Below are positions 6,695-16,110 of a stretch of 64,000 nt of DNA, piece after piece. Position numbers and translations under genes: made by a program. This DNA is from Paenibacillus sp. JJ-100 (GTDB lineage Bacteria; Bacillota; Bacilli; Paenibacillales; Paenibacillaceae). The notes below the pieces were generated by a model, which was given only the letters and a program-made list of their open reading frames with translations, was not told the DNA's origin and did no database searches. Where the stretch lies: positions 1 to 64,000 of the forward strand of contig NZ_CAOJCM010000011.1 in NCBI RefSeq assembly GCF_948329825.1. The letters run 5' to 3'. Position 1 is the first letter of the stretch. The number at the start of each line of letters is the position of its first letter.

Positions 6695-9103
6695 CTAAGC
6701 TTTTAAGCGCAAGCTTCTACGGGTACGCCGGGTCAAGCGGAGTGCCCGGCGCAGGAATTCAAGACTGTCCGCACGCAGCGGACGGTCTGGCCCGTACAGC
6801 AGCCGCTCCCAGTCGGCTGCAAAACGCGCGATGTCCGCGCTGTCCGTGCCTGCGGCCAAGGCGGGTGACGCTGCATATTCTCGCAGCGTCATGCCCGGCG
6901 GCCGCGGGCCGTACTGCCGCGCAAGCGCGTGCCAGACCGGAGCGGCAGCCCGCAGCAGCCGCTCCTGGTCTGGAAAGCTGCTGCGAGGCCATGCCAGCAG
7001 CAGCCCAAGCCGCAGCGCGGGGCGAAGCCGCAGCGCGCAAGCCCATACAGCGGCGCACAGCAGCGCCGCTGCCGCAAGTGCCGTCGCGGTCAGCCACGGT
7101 GCCGCGACAAGTGCCCTCGCGCGTGCAACAAGCCACGCGCTTGCACGGTCCAGCCCGCTGCCTGCGTCTGGCAGCGGGGTCCCATCGCCGGGCTGCAGCC
7201 CGGCGGAACCCGCAGCGCTGGCATCCGCAGCCTGCGCAGAATCGAACCCCGGCGTAGCCTCAAAGGGCATCCAGCCCGCGCCGGGAAAATAGACTTCCAC
7301 CCAGGAGTGTGCATCACTCTGGGTGACAACTACACGCCCGGGGACCTGCGGATCTGCCTGTCCCGGGGCGTAACCTTTCACCCAGCGGGCCGGTATGCCC
7401 TCGGCACGCAGCAGCACAACCATGGCGGTAGAGAAATGGTTGCAATATCCTTCCCGAGTCACAAATAGAAAATCATCCACAAAGTCCGTACCACGTGGTG
7501 GCATCCGGGTATCTAGGGAGTAACGGGCGTTGGCTTTCAGATAACTGCGCACAGCCTGTACAGCATCATAACGCGTTGTGGTGGGACCGATGATCTCGGC
7601 AGAGAGGTCCCTTACACGCTGGGGTAGTTGATCCGGGAGCTGCAAATCCTTTCTGCGCACAACAGCCGGATCTGCTGGCTTACCCGTCTTAACCAACTGC
7701 CTCAGTTCTTCAGGTGTCACATCTGGCACCATGACATCCACTGTATAATGCTGAGTACCTCCCTTACTGCCACCTGCAAGCCACAATGTACCGTTATCTT
7801 CATTGGCCAGCAATCGCTTCTCGTTCTGCTCATTGACCATATTCCCATCCTGAAAGGACAAACTTACCGGCAGACCACCCGTAAACAACGGATTAGGTCC
7901 ACGCCATTCCCGCTCCATTGTGATGATCTGCCGAACCCGCTGCCAGTACGGATGATCTTCCCATCCATCGGAACGAAGCAGGCTCGAAGAACTCACATAA
8001 CGGAAGTGCTGCTCCACATCACTCCAGGTACTTCCGTTATAGTAAGAACGTGTTTCCCCCCGCCAATACGTAGATACAGGCGTGTTCGCTGTGAATACCG
8101 GATCATTCCCTTGCACCAAAGGTGCACCCATTGGGGCATCAACTGTGCTGTATCCCGTCACACCAAGGGAAGCTGGTACGCTGTCTGACGGAGTATAACC
8201 TGACCATTTAGCTAATCGCTCAACGGTGTCCATTAGTGAGATTTGTCCAGCAGGAGACACAAAACTCATACGGGCAGGAATGGTTGATATCAACACCACA
8301 CAGGCTACGGTCCCTATAGAAACCGCTACCCATGAACAATACACTTTACTTCGCATGCCATATAAACCGGTCTTCACTTGATGCAATGTCTCCCCAGGTG
8401 TGCTAGCCGTCGTCTTCGCTTGGCCTGTACCTGTTTCTTCCGTCAACCGAAGAAGATGAAGCATACCCTGAATGCATAGAAGCCAGCATACAGAACGTAC
8501 CACCGAGCCATAAGAATCATATCCCACTAAACTTTCCAGCAGAATAAGATAAACTATCGTTCCCGTAGCGAATAATGAAATACTTCGGCGAAGCAACACC
8601 AGATACTGCACCGAAGCAATCAGCATGCTCCACCCGCACAGCATGAACATACCTCTCGTTTCTTTGCTCATCACACGAAAGTGTCCTTTGTCGATCCATT
8701 CCCCAAGATCAGCATCGAGTAGTCCCGGGTAGGATATGCCCCACTCCATGGGATGACTCCCACCGTACATCACACATAACGCGATATAGATAACAGGGAT
8801 GCGAATCAGGATACTGGCAATCCAGCCTATTCGCAGCATCCCAATGGACAAGAGAACAACCGAATATCCCGCCATAACGGCAACGAATCGCTCACTGCCC
8901 GCTTGGCCGGAAGAAGTTACAGGATATATCCATTCCATACATAATACGAGAAGCCCTGTTGTTATAAGCAAAACATACAGCTTAGGAACTCTCACATTCC
9001 AAGAGGTTGAACATAGCGGCATCACTTTGGAACGGTCACCTTTGATCTCCTGTTCAGGAAAAGGAGCAGATTCCGACTGCAGCCTCCGTTTATGCCCCCA
9101 CAT
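6695..9103 (-). CDS. TgpA-like membrane transglutaminase-domain protein
   Basis: A polytopic membrane protein of about 802 residues. The N-terminal third has a cluster of hydrophobic segments (DUF3488/TgpA N-region). An extracellular transglutaminase-like core follows, with the catalytic Cys in REGYCNHFSTAM (about residue 550), His in SDAHSWVEVYF and Asp/Glu in the following GWMPFEATPGF. One more membrane segment precedes a C-terminal DUF4129-like tail. The start is placed at ATG 9103, giving a 14-base overlap with the DUF58 gene; an upstream ATG at 9148 has no better ribosome site. It is the last gene of a moxR-DUF58-tgpA operon, a widespread arrangement whose exact role (envelope protein modification) is unsettled. 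The last about 200 codons are far richer in GC than the rest. Confidence 0.88.
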   Translation of the reverse strand: MWGHKRRLQSESAPFPEQEIKGDRSKVMPLCSTSWNVRVPKLYVLLITTGLLVLCMEWIYPVTSSGQAGSERFVAVMAGYSVVLLSIGMLRIGWIASILIRIPVIYIALCVMYGGSHPMEWGISYPGLLDADLGEWIDKGHFRVMSKETRGMFMLCGWSMLIASVQYLVLLRRSISLFATGTIVYLILLESLVGYDSYGSVVRSVCWLLCIQGMLHLLRLTEETGTGQAKTTASTPGETLHQVKTGLYGMRSKVYCSWVAVSIGTVACVVLISTIPARMSFVSPAGQISLMDTVERLAKWSGYTPSDSVPASLGVTGYSTVDAPMGAPLVQGNDPVFTANTPVSTYWRGETRSYYNGSTWSDVEQHFRYVSSSSLLRSDGWEDHPYWQRVRQIITMEREWRGPNPLFTGGLPVSLSFQDGNMVNEQNEKRLLANEDNGTLWLAGGSKGGTQHYTVDVMVPDVTPEELRQLVKTGKPADPAVVRRKDLQLPDQLPQRVRDLSAEIIGPTTTRYDAVQAVRSYLKANARYSLDTRMPPRGTDFVDDFLFVTREGYCNHFSTAMVVLLRAEGIPARWVKGYAPGQADPQVPGRVVVTQSDAHSWVEVYFPGAGWMPFEATPGFDSAQAADASAAGSAGLQPGDGTPLPDAGSGLDRASAWLVARARALVAAPWLTATALAAAALLCAAVWACALRLRPALRLGLLLAWPRSSFPDQERLLRAAAPVWHALARQYGPRPPGMTLREYAASPALAAGTDSADIARFAADWERLLYGPDRPLRADSLEFLRRALRLTRRTRRSLRLKA

Positions 9104-10475
9104 CAACAATCCCCGCCTTCCCGCTAAGCAAAACATCGTTCCCCTCAATATCCTCCTGGTTTACCACCCTTATCCCCTGGGATATTAGGCGTGTAGCCCA
9201 CTCTTCGGAAGCCCCTGTCTTTATGGATGAATTCGATGTGACTTCTTCTCGTGAAAAAGAAGACAATCCCTTCCCAATAGGGGTACGCTCCTCCGTCTCT
9301 TCAGAGGTTTCTGTTAGATATACAGTCGTCTGAAATCCAAGTACAGCCGCATATTCAAGCCATACAACCAATCGTTCATCCAGATGTCCTGTGAATATAA
9401 CGATACTTGATCCGTGGGGAAGCAGTTCAAGCTTGCTAACATCCAATCGAACTCCAGGACTTACCCGTCGGTCCTTACGCAACTGGGCATAGGCCAGTTT
9501 TTTTAACGCATAAGGCAACTCTTCGTCTAGGCCATCACTTATTCCTCGGCCATCATGCATACTATCGTTTCCGCTCGTCTTTGTTTCACTCCATGACACG
9601 CCTTCAGTGGACGTCTCTGCTTGACTTACCAGTGCTTCTCCGCTAAGCCATAGCCTAAAAGGAGTCTCTATATTAGCCGCCTCATAAGCCCAACTGGCCG
9701 CACCCTGTACCGCTCGTTCGAATGACTCATGTGTCTGATTTTCATCAACAAAGCTCTCATATCCCGAACTCTCTTCGTATACCATGATCGTCAGCAAGTG
9801 ACTCGGCGACATTTCAGTAATTCGTGTATGCAACTTTCCAGTTCGGGCTGTACTTTTCCAATGAATCCGGTTAAACGAATCTCCCTGCTGATATTCCCTG
9901 ACTTCCGTTCCAGATCCACCTTGTACCTGAGACTGTGCTCCCATGCCTTCCTCAAGACGAGACCAGCCTCCAGACCAGAAGAGCGTCCCGTCATTTCCAG
10001 AAGCGGGTACCACCACAACCGGCTCTTCTCCTTGGATCGGTGCGTATGCCCTATTCCATCCGAAAATATCACCCCAGTATACTCGCCCTTCCTCCCAGGC
10101 ATGAACTCCACGTGGGAGACCCGTTATCTCATATTGATAAGACCAACGTCTCTTCAAGCCTGGAAAAAGCAATTTACGATGTACACCTCCAGGGGTGCTG
10201 TCGCAAACCATCAGCCACATTAGCGGAAGTGGACTCCTTAGCTGTAGTTCGACCTGAACACGCATGCTCTCCCCAGCAGCAATCTGGCCTTGTCTTATAT
10301 TCCTGTGAATATGGACGTGACGAGGGCCAAATATGTGAAGAATTTGTCCATATATCACAATGAGTACGGATACCGCTAACAGAAATAATGCCGCTTTTCC
10401 TCCATGCCAGAGATAGAAACCGCCCAGAAGAACAGAAATTAGCATTGGAATCAGGCTCCCTCGGCTCCTGTTCAT
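9090..10475 (-). CDS. DUF58 domain protein
   Basis: A 461-residue protein with two N-terminal membrane segments (about residues 8-45) and the DUF58 domain, recognised by the conserved EVREYQQGDSFNRIHWKSTA block (about residues 190-210). DUF58 proteins have a von Willebrand factor A-like fold and work with MoxR ATPases, presumably as the client or adaptor that the ATPase remodels. The start codon overlaps the moxR stop by four bases, and the gene overlaps the transglutaminase gene downstream, so translation of all three is coupled. The C-terminal part (about 280-461) is poorly conserved. Confidence 0.88.
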   Translation of the reverse strand: MNRSRGSLIPMLISVLLGGFYLWHGGKAALFLLAVSVLIVIYGQILHIFGPRHVHIHRNIRQGQIAAGESMRVQVELQLRSPLPLMWLMVCDSTPGGVHRKLLFPGLKRRWSYQYEITGLPRGVHAWEEGRVYWGDIFGWNRAYAPIQGEEPVVVVPASGNDGTLFWSGGWSRLEEGMGAQSQVQGGSGTEVREYQQGDSFNRIHWKSTARTGKLHTRITEMSPSHLLTIMVYEESSGYESFVDENQTHESFERAVQGAASWAYEAANIETPFRLWLSGEALVSQAETSTEGVSWSETKTSGNDSMHDGRGISDGLDEELPYALKKLAYAQLRKDRRVSPGVRLDVSKLELLPHGSSIVIFTGHLDERLVVWLEYAAVLGFQTTVYLTETSEETEERTPIGKGLSSFSREEVTSNSSIKTGASEEWATRLISQGIRVVNQEDIEGNDVLLSGKAGIVDVGA

Positions 10476-11464
10476 GCGCGACGTCCTCTTCCCTGACCAC
10501 TCATCTGCACGGGTACAGGCACCGATGATAACACTTCATGAATCACCTGCTCCTGCACTGAACTCGCATCCGCTCTGTTCATGGATTTCAGCTGAATTCG
10601 ATGACAGAGGACGGGGATAGCCATGGATTGAACGTCATCCGGCACAACGTAGCTGCGTCCTTGTAAATAGGCGTATGCTTGCACCGCAGTCATCCAAGCC
10701 AGTGTTCCTCGGGGACTAATGCCAAGACGAACCGCATCATGACTTCGTGTTGCCACTGAAACTGCCACCAGATATTCCTTGATCACGGTGTCCACATGCA
10801 CCTTTCTTACTTCACGCTGTATCGCCACAATTTCCTCAGCTAACATCATCGGTCGCAAGCTCTCCAGTATGTCTTTGCTCCGTTCACGGGACAGCAACTC
10901 TACTTCTTGCTCAGGCTCGGGATACCCTAACGTAATCCGAATCATGAACCTGTCCAGCTGAGCCTCCGGCAGACGATAGGTACCTTCGAACTGGAGCGGA
11001 TTCTGAGTTGCTAGAAGTAGAAAAGGTCTGGGTAACGCATAAGTCTTGCCATCAACAGTCACACTGCGCTCCTCCATGGCCTCTAGAAGAGAAGACTGTG
11101 TCCTAGGAGAGGCACGGTTAATTTCATCGGTAAGCACGATATTGTTCATGAGCGGCCCTGATCGGAAACTGAACTCTCCTGTAGGGGCATGATAAACAGA
11201 TGCACCTGTTACATCCGTTGGCATCACATCCGGGGTACACTGAATACGTCCCATCGAACAGTTTAATGAGGAAGCTATCGTGCGAATAAGCATTGTTTTC
11301 CCTGTACCCGGGACATCCTCCAATAGAACATGTCCTTCGCTCAGCATCGCCGCAAGTATATATTGAATTTCCTGCTTCTTGCCGATGATTACATCGGCGA
11401 TTCGATTGCTGAGCCTATTCAGCAGCTCGGTGGCATGGTCCTGCTCTATCCAGTTCTTGGTCAT
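10472..11464 (-). CDS. MoxR-family AAA+ ATPase
   Basis: A 330-residue cytosolic AAA+ ATPase of the MoxR/RavA group (AAA_3). Walker A is VPGTGKT (about residues 54-60), Walker B is VLTDEINRA (about 110-118), with sensor ATQNP (about 152) and the C-terminal lid domain containing GISPRGTLAW. MoxR proteins act as chaperones that assemble or activate protein complexes, typically partnered with DUF58/VWA proteins as here. ATG start with AAGGAGAG upstream. First gene of the three-gene leftward operon. Confidence 0.93.
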   Translation of the reverse strand: MTKNWIEQDHATELLNRLSNRIADVIIGKKQEIQYILAAMLSEGHVLLEDVPGTGKTMLIRTIASSLNCSMGRIQCTPDVMPTDVTGASVYHAPTGEFSFRSGPLMNNIVLTDEINRASPRTQSSLLEAMEERSVTVDGKTYALPRPFLLLATQNPLQFEGTYRLPEAQLDRFMIRITLGYPEPEQEVELLSRERSKDILESLRPMMLAEEIVAIQREVRKVHVDTVIKEYLVAVSVATRSHDAVRLGISPRGTLAWMTAVQAYAYLQGRSYVVPDDVQSMAIPVLCHRIQLKSMNRADASSVQEQVIHEVLSSVPVPVQMSGQGRGRRA

Positions 11465-11566
11465 TAGACTAAACTCTCCTTCCTTGCCATTGAATCCTGT
11501 TATCGTAATCTATGATTCATTGTTGCCCGGAAGTAGAGAGATTAGTCAGTTCATTCGTAGTTTCTT

Positions 11567-12874
11567 TCAAATCTTGCTATAGTAATGCCTGTCATCCATA
11601 GATGTCCATGGCGGATTAATCGTCATGACCCACTCACTATCCCTAGACTGTATCTTGTGTTTTTTCGCTCCAAACTGCTCCATCAAGTCACCCGCCGATA
11701 CCCAGATCGTTCCTGCACGTCTCTCCATTACAGCCTGAACGGATTGGCCATTCCGATCATGTAAACGTTTGGACGTCAATATCCCCTGGTCCGGGTCGAT
11801 CTGCACAATCTTGTCTCTCCACCAGGTGGTCGCAGTACCTGTGGATTGATCCCAACTTATGCGGCCTCCCAGCTTGTTGATATAATCACGTAGTGGAACG
11901 AGTATCTCCTTGTCTTTGATTCGATATTCGTCCGAACTCAGTTCAACAGTCATGTATCCCAGTTCAATCTTAAATGGTTTGGCTGCAACCCATTGTGCTG
12001 CGTTGGTGTCTATATTTCGGGCAATCCAACCAGCACTCGGTGTCTGGCGATTTTTATATTTAACTGCAGGTTTGACTTGGAATTGCACGGGTTGATCCGA
12101 AGCCTGCATCACTTCAAAACGGTACCCTTGTTGCTTATAGTATCGAATAATATTAGGGAGTGCCTTCACCGTCTCCGCATGTGCGCCACCATCATGCATC
12201 AGAACCACCGCAGAAGACGTGCCCGCGGGAATATCTGTAGCATGAGCTGTAATCTCGCTAGCTGGCACATTTCTTCGCTTCGAATCACCACTATCGACGT
12301 TCCAGTCCATGACTGTGTAGCCTGCCTTTTTCAATAACTCAAAATAAGTGTGGTCAAAATGTCCATATGTTCCTCCAGGAGCTCTAACAAGCGCAGGACG
12401 AATACCAACAATGTCGTTAACGATATCTTCCGTTTGTTTTATCTGTTGCCAGAACGTTTGAAAATTTCGGTAAATCTCGCTATATTCATGGTTATATGTA
12501 TGATTGCCAATAGCATGGCTCTCGCGATGGATGCGCTTGATCATCTCAGGCATGCGTTCCGCATGTTCTCCGAGTACAAAAAAAGTAGCAGAAACGTTCG
12601 CATCGCGTAAAATATCCAAAATTTCTGACGTATGCTTGCCCGGTCCATCGTCAAAGCTCAAATAGACAACTTTGTCTGAGCTATCCCTTTTTTCCGCTGC
12701 TGCGACAGAAGGTGTATGCACTCCAAGCACACCCGTCAGCAGCAATACAGCGAATGAACACCATATCATCAGACGTTGCCACTTATGCCCTCTCCCACAG
12801 GAATGATCTAAAGTTTGCTGTCCAGTAAGCATTCCTTTTAATTTCATCCATTCTTGTGATCTCTGCGCCATTCG
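11567..12874 (-). CDS. exported polysaccharide deacetylase with copper-amine-oxidase-N-like domain
   Basis: A secreted NodB-family (carbohydrate esterase 4) deacetylase that probably removes acetyl groups from peptidoglycan or another envelope glycan. After a signal/membrane segment (WCSFAVLLLTGVLGVHTPSVAAA) come the NodB motifs: YLSFDDGPGKHT with the catalytic Asp, HTYNHEY with the metal-binding His pair, RAPGGTYG, MDWNVDSGD and the final VLMHDGG. The C-terminal third (EIKDKEILVPLRDYINKLGG region) resembles the copper-amine-oxidase N-terminal domain used as a wall or substrate module in Paenibacillus exported proteins. ATG at 12874 is preferred because a GGAGG lies 11 bases upstream; longer in-frame starts lack one. 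Confidence 0.88.
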   Translation of the reverse strand, partial: RMAQRSQEWMKLKGMLTGQQTLDHSCGRGHKWQRLMIWCSFAVLLLTGVLGVHTPSVAAAEKRDSSDKVVYLSFDDGPGKHTSEILDILRDANVSATFFVLGEHAERMPEMIKRIHRESHAIGNHTYNHEYSEIYRNFQTFWQQIKQTEDIVNDIVGIRPALVRAPGGTYGHFDHTYFELLKKAGYTVMDWNVDSGDSKRRNVPASEITAHATDIPAGTSSAVVLMHDGGAHAETVKALPNIIRYYKQQGYRFEVMQASDQPVQFQVKPAVKYKNRQTPSAGWIARNIDTNAAQWVAAKPFKIELGYMTVELSSDEYRIKDKEILVPLRDYINKLGGRISWDQSTGTATTWWRDKIVQIDPDQGILTSKRLHDRNGQSVQAVMERRAGTIWVSAGDLMEQFGAKKHKIQSRDSEWVMTINPPWTSMDDRHYYSKI

Positions 12875-13124
12875 AGAATCAACCTCCAGCACTCTATTGA
12901 ATTTGCTGATAGACTTCAGCAGATTTGTTAGAATTATATGGAGACAGATCGCAAAATAGACGTCATTCAATCTATTATTTAGCACGAAGTGTGATCATCC
13001 TCTACATGGAGTCATTGATTCTTCATCAGCAATTGAGTAGCATTAGACAAATAAAGAACTTGAACAGGCATGTCAACTGTCTATACCGCCTGATTCATGT
13101 GATATCTTCAGGAGTGTGAACCTA

Positions 13125-13781
13125 TTGGAATTACTTGAGAAGGTCCAGCAACTATTCGGGTCTTATGGATATAGTGTATTGTTTTTTGGCCTACTGCTGG
13201 AGTTTATTGCACTACCCTTTCCCGGAGAAACAACGATGGCTTATGCGGGGTTCTTGTCCTACAGAGGACAGCTGGACTTCGGAAGGCTTGTTATTTTGGC
13301 CTTTTTAGGAACAACCATTGGCATGACGATTACATATTTTATTGGAGCCAAAGCCGGATTACCTTTTATCATGAAGTACGGAAAATGGTTTTTTCTCAAA
13401 CCGGACAAGCTGGACAAAACGCAGAAGTGGTTCTCCAAATATGGTTACGGCCTGATTTTCATCGGATATTTCATTCCCGGCGTACGTCATTTCACGGGGT
13501 ATTTCTCAGGCATTGCTGCGATTCCGTTTCGTAAATTTGTCCTGTACGCATACTCCGGTGCGCTCTTCTGGGTTGTATTGTTTCTAGGCATCGGCAAATT
13601 ATTTGGTCCCGGCTGGAGTGCCGTATTCTCACTTGCTCATCAATATACAGCGTACATTCTAGCAGCAATTGCCTTGCTCCTGATCTGTGTTATCGTATAT
13701 CGTTATCGAAAATCCTTGTTTCACCGCTCGCGTCGTAATACCTCCCCAGCTCGCCAGAGACAAAAGCAAAATGCAGATTAA
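13125..13781 (+). CDS. DedA-family membrane protein
   Basis: An integral membrane protein of the DedA/SNARE-associated (PF09335) family, thought to be lipid (undecaprenyl phosphate or phospholipid) flippases dependent on proton motive force. The family motif is clear: FPGETTMAYAGFLSYRGQLD (about residues 35-55), the GAKAGLPFIMKYGKWFF block, and GYFIPGVRHFTGYFSGI, with the F/YxRxR-like re-entrant helix. A basic tail follows. AGGAG at 13110 touches the GTG at 13116, so the in-frame TTG at 13125, ten bases downstream of it, is the more likely start. Single gene. Confidence 0.85.
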   Translation: MELLEKVQQLFGSYGYSVLFFGLLLEFIALPFPGETTMAYAGFLSYRGQLDFGRLVILAFLGTTIGMTITYFIGAKAGLPFIMKYGKWFFLKPDKLDKTQKWFSKYGYGLIFIGYFIPGVRHFTGYFSGIAAIPFRKFVLYAYSGALFWVVLFLGIGKLFGPGWSAVFSLAHQYTAYILAAIALLLICVIVYRYRKSLFHRSRRNTSPARQRQKQNAD

Positions 13782-13809
13782 TAAAGAACTGTTCAATCTA
13801 TTTCCTAGA

Positions 13810-13833
13810 GTCGTGTACCTGCACGGCTTTTTT
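13810..13833 (+). terminator. terminator of the DedA gene
   Basis: Short stem GTCGTG/CACGGC followed by TTTTTT, about 30 bases past the DedA stop. Confidence 0.6.
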
Positions 13834-13894
13834 GGCATTTGCTTGTAACCGGGGTTGTACCAGTTACCGCTCAGCGATTTGGATTAACAGCGAA

Positions 13895-13946
13895 AACAAA
13901 ATAAACAGGCTGCATCCGGGTCTTTTTCACCCATGGATACAGCCTG
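13895..13946 (-). terminator. terminator of the peroxiredoxin gene
   Basis: Minus-strand stem CAGGCTG-TATCC/GGATG-CAGCCTG followed by TTTATTTTGTTTT, about 35 bases past the stop. Confidence 0.75.
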
Positions 13947-13980
13947 ATCGTCTTATTTTTATCATTGGAATGTTGTGATT

Positions 13981-14445
13981 TTAAAGAGCCTTAACCGTCT
14001 CCAGCGCCTCTTCAATATGCCCCTTCACACGTACCTTGGTCCATTGCTTGATTAACTTGCCCTCTTCATCCAGCAGGAACGTGGAACGCACGATGCCCAT
14101 ATACTCCTTACCGTACATCTTCTTCAGCTGCCATACGCCAAACTGTTCGGCAACAACATGTTCCTCATCGGATAACAGCATGAAAGGCAATCCATATTTA
14201 GCAATGAATTTGTCATGTTGTTTCATGGGATCGGTGCTAATGCCCAGAATGACCGTATTCAACCCCTGAAACGCCTCATGGCGATCTCGGAAATCACAAG
14301 CTTGTTGTGTACATGCCGTGGTCATGTCCTTCGGATAGAAGTAGATCAGCACACGTTTGCCACGAAAATCAGACAGCTTCACGGACTCTCCGGAGCTGGA
14401 TGGCAGTTCAAAATCCGCCACTTGCATACCTTCTGTTAAAGTCAT
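13981..14445 (-). CDS. bcp: thioredoxin-dependent peroxiredoxin, Bcp/PrxQ type
   Basis: Cytosolic thiol peroxidase that reduces hydrogen peroxide and organic hydroperoxides with thioredoxin. The 154-residue protein has the peroxidatic Cys45 and the resolving Cys50, five residues apart in TACTQQAC, which marks the atypical 2-Cys BCP/PrxQ class, followed by conserved FRDRHEAF. The ATG at 14445 is chosen because GGGAGG lies nine bases upstream. In Bacillus subtilis the equivalent gene (ygaF) lies next to gsaB, and gsaB is 4 kb away here, separated by the ABC exporter and LCP genes, suggesting an expanded version of the same neighbourhood. Confidence 0.93.
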   Translation of the reverse strand: MTLTEGMQVADFELPSSSGESVKLSDFRGKRVLIYFYPKDMTTACTQQACDFRDRHEAFQGLNTVILGISTDPMKQHDKFIAKYGLPFMLLSDEEHVVAEQFGVWQLKKMYGKEYMGIVRSTFLLDEEGKLIKQWTKVRVKGHIEEALETVKAL

Positions 14446-14525
14446 CTTGATGTCCTCCCTGAAATTCACATTATGAAATCCTTGGAATCTTAAATCTTAA
14501 AGTTCACATTCTTCGTTTAGGCTCG

Positions 14526-15311
14526 TCATGAACCGGCTCCCCGATACCGTTTCACACCAAAATTCCACATCGTAAGTCCAATAGTAGCAAAACCAAGTCC
14601 CATGACCGGAGTAAGTAAAGCCATGCGGTGCATCTCGACTCGATCGAGGAACAAGGCTGCCGGATAGATACCTACAAAAGCAAACGGTATGATCCAAGTC
14701 AGTAATACCTGAATGGCTCTATTGTAGATCGTTACCGGGTAACGTCCATATCCTTGAATGTTATACATCAACGGCAAAATCCCTGTCGGTGCATCGGAGT
14801 AAAAAGATAAGGACGTCAGTGTTGTGTAGATACCTGCATAGATCAGAACCGAACTGATTGCCAGAATGATCAATGCCGGGATGTGCCACCATTCCAAAGT
14901 CAACCCCATCTCTGCACCGCTGAAGATCATGATGATCAACCCAATAAACGAACCTACAAGAGCGGGCGGATCTACATTTTCAAGTAAAATCTGAAACAGG
15001 TTATGTGCAGGGCGTGTCAGAATACGGTCCATCTCTCCTTTGACAATGTATCGCTCACTGAATCCCCACAGATTAATAAAGCAACTAAACATACCATAAG
15101 GCACCATAAAGAACCCATATACAAACAATACTTCTGCCTCACTCCAGCCACCGAGATTATCCGTATGCCGGAACACTACAAAGATAAAGATCAGATTGGT
15201 TGCCTGAAATAACAGATCCGAGATGATCTCGACCCAGAAATCGGCACGGTAGGTAAGACGTGTCTTCATATAGTTTTTCAAATATTCCCAGACTAGACCG
15301 ATATAGTACAT
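14526..15311 (-). CDS. ABC-2 type transporter permease (second subunit)
   Basis: A six-helix membrane subunit of the DUF990-like ABC-2 exporter family, about 261 residues. It contains the family block LVWEYLKNYMKTRLTYRADFW near the N-terminus and GEMDRILTRPAHNLFQILLE in the first cytoplasmic loop. The ATG at 15311 follows a G-rich GGGGGTAAG site; the longer in-frame start at 15332 is less well placed. It overlaps or abuts the upstream permease gene, forming an ATPase-permease-permease operon. The heteromeric exporter's substrate is unknown; related three-gene systems export viologens or antibiotics in other bacteria. Confidence 0.88.
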   Translation of the reverse strand: MYYIGLVWEYLKNYMKTRLTYRADFWVEIISDLLFQATNLIFIFVVFRHTDNLGGWSEAEVLFVYGFFMVPYGMFSCFINLWGFSERYIVKGEMDRILTRPAHNLFQILLENVDPPALVGSFIGLIIMIFSGAEMGLTLEWWHIPALIILAISSVLIYAGIYTTLTSLSFYSDAPTGILPLMYNIQGYGRYPVTIYNRAIQVLLTWIIPFAFVGIYPAALFLDRVEMHRMALLTPVMGLGFATIGLTMWNFGVKRYRGAGS

Positions 15312-15315
15312 CTGC

Positions 15316-16110
15316 TTACCCCCCTTGCACAAACAGACGCTTGCGCGCCTGCCGCCATATCAGCACCATTGGCAATAACAGCAATGCAAACCAGAGCACT
15401 TGAATGCCGAGTACATTCCAGATGCCCGTGCCTTCTACTCTACCTGTGAAGACCGAGCCTGGCAGATATGTAATCGCCTGAAATGGCAACACCTTCATAA
15501 TCGTAGACAACCAGTCCGGGTACAGACTGATGGGAATGATCAAGCCTGAGAACAAGTCGACGACCACACGTTTCATGCGCATCATACCTTCGTTATTTTC
15601 CACAAAAAAAGCGGCCAGCCCCGTAATGACATTAATCTGGGAATTAATTACGAAACTGAAGAACAACATGACCAGAAAACCGATCCACGCGGATGGTGCT
15701 GTTGGAAGTTCCACTGGGAATAGAAGAATCGCGATAAGCATGCCCGGAATCATAAGCAGCAAGAAGCGGAAGATCCCTTCACCTAGTCCCTGCATCATTT
15801 TGACCAGCACATAGTTAATCGGTCTTACGAATTGAATCGCAATGGAACCATCCCGAATGTCCGCAGCGATCTCCCGATCCAGATTGTTAAAATAAAAGGC
15901 ACGTGCCATCCATGAGACAGCAACGTACGTTGTCATCTGAGCTGCGGTAAACCCACCAATCTCACCGCTTCCCCCATAAATAGCTTGCCACGTAAAGTAA
16001 TACACGCCAATATTCAGCGTATATATCAAAATACCAGAGTAATAATTGACTCGATACGCAAGCATCGTTAGAAAGCGAATGCGCATGAAATCGATAAATG
16101 CACTATTCAT
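15316..16110 (-). CDS. ABC-2 type transporter permease (first subunit)
   Basis: A 264-residue, six-helix ABC-2 permease with the matching block MRIRFLTMLAYRVNYYSGIL at residues about 9-28 and DGSIAIQFVRPINYVLVKMMQ in the first loop. It starts directly after the ATPase stop codon and precedes the second permease, so the two should form a heterodimeric channel driven by the ATPase encoded upstream. Transported substrate not predictable. Confidence 0.88.
   Translation of the reverse strand: MNSAFIDFMRIRFLTMLAYRVNYYSGILIYTLNIGVYYFTWQAIYGGSGEIGGFTAAQMTTYVAVSWMARAFYFNNLDREIAADIRDGSIAIQFVRPINYVLVKMMQGLGEGIFRFLLLMIPGMLIAILLFPVELPTAPSAWIGFLVMLFFSFVINSQINVITGLAAFFVENNEGMMRMKRVVVDLFSGLIIPISLYPDWLSTIMKVLPFQAITYLPGSVFTGRVEGTGIWNVLGIQVLWFALLLLPMVLIWRQARKRLFVQGG

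Noticed and set aside
6742-7468. Several overlapping frames on both strands within the GC-rich tail of the transglutaminase gene
   Set aside because: High GC removes stop codons in all frames; only the transglutaminase frame is continuous with the domain and the operon.
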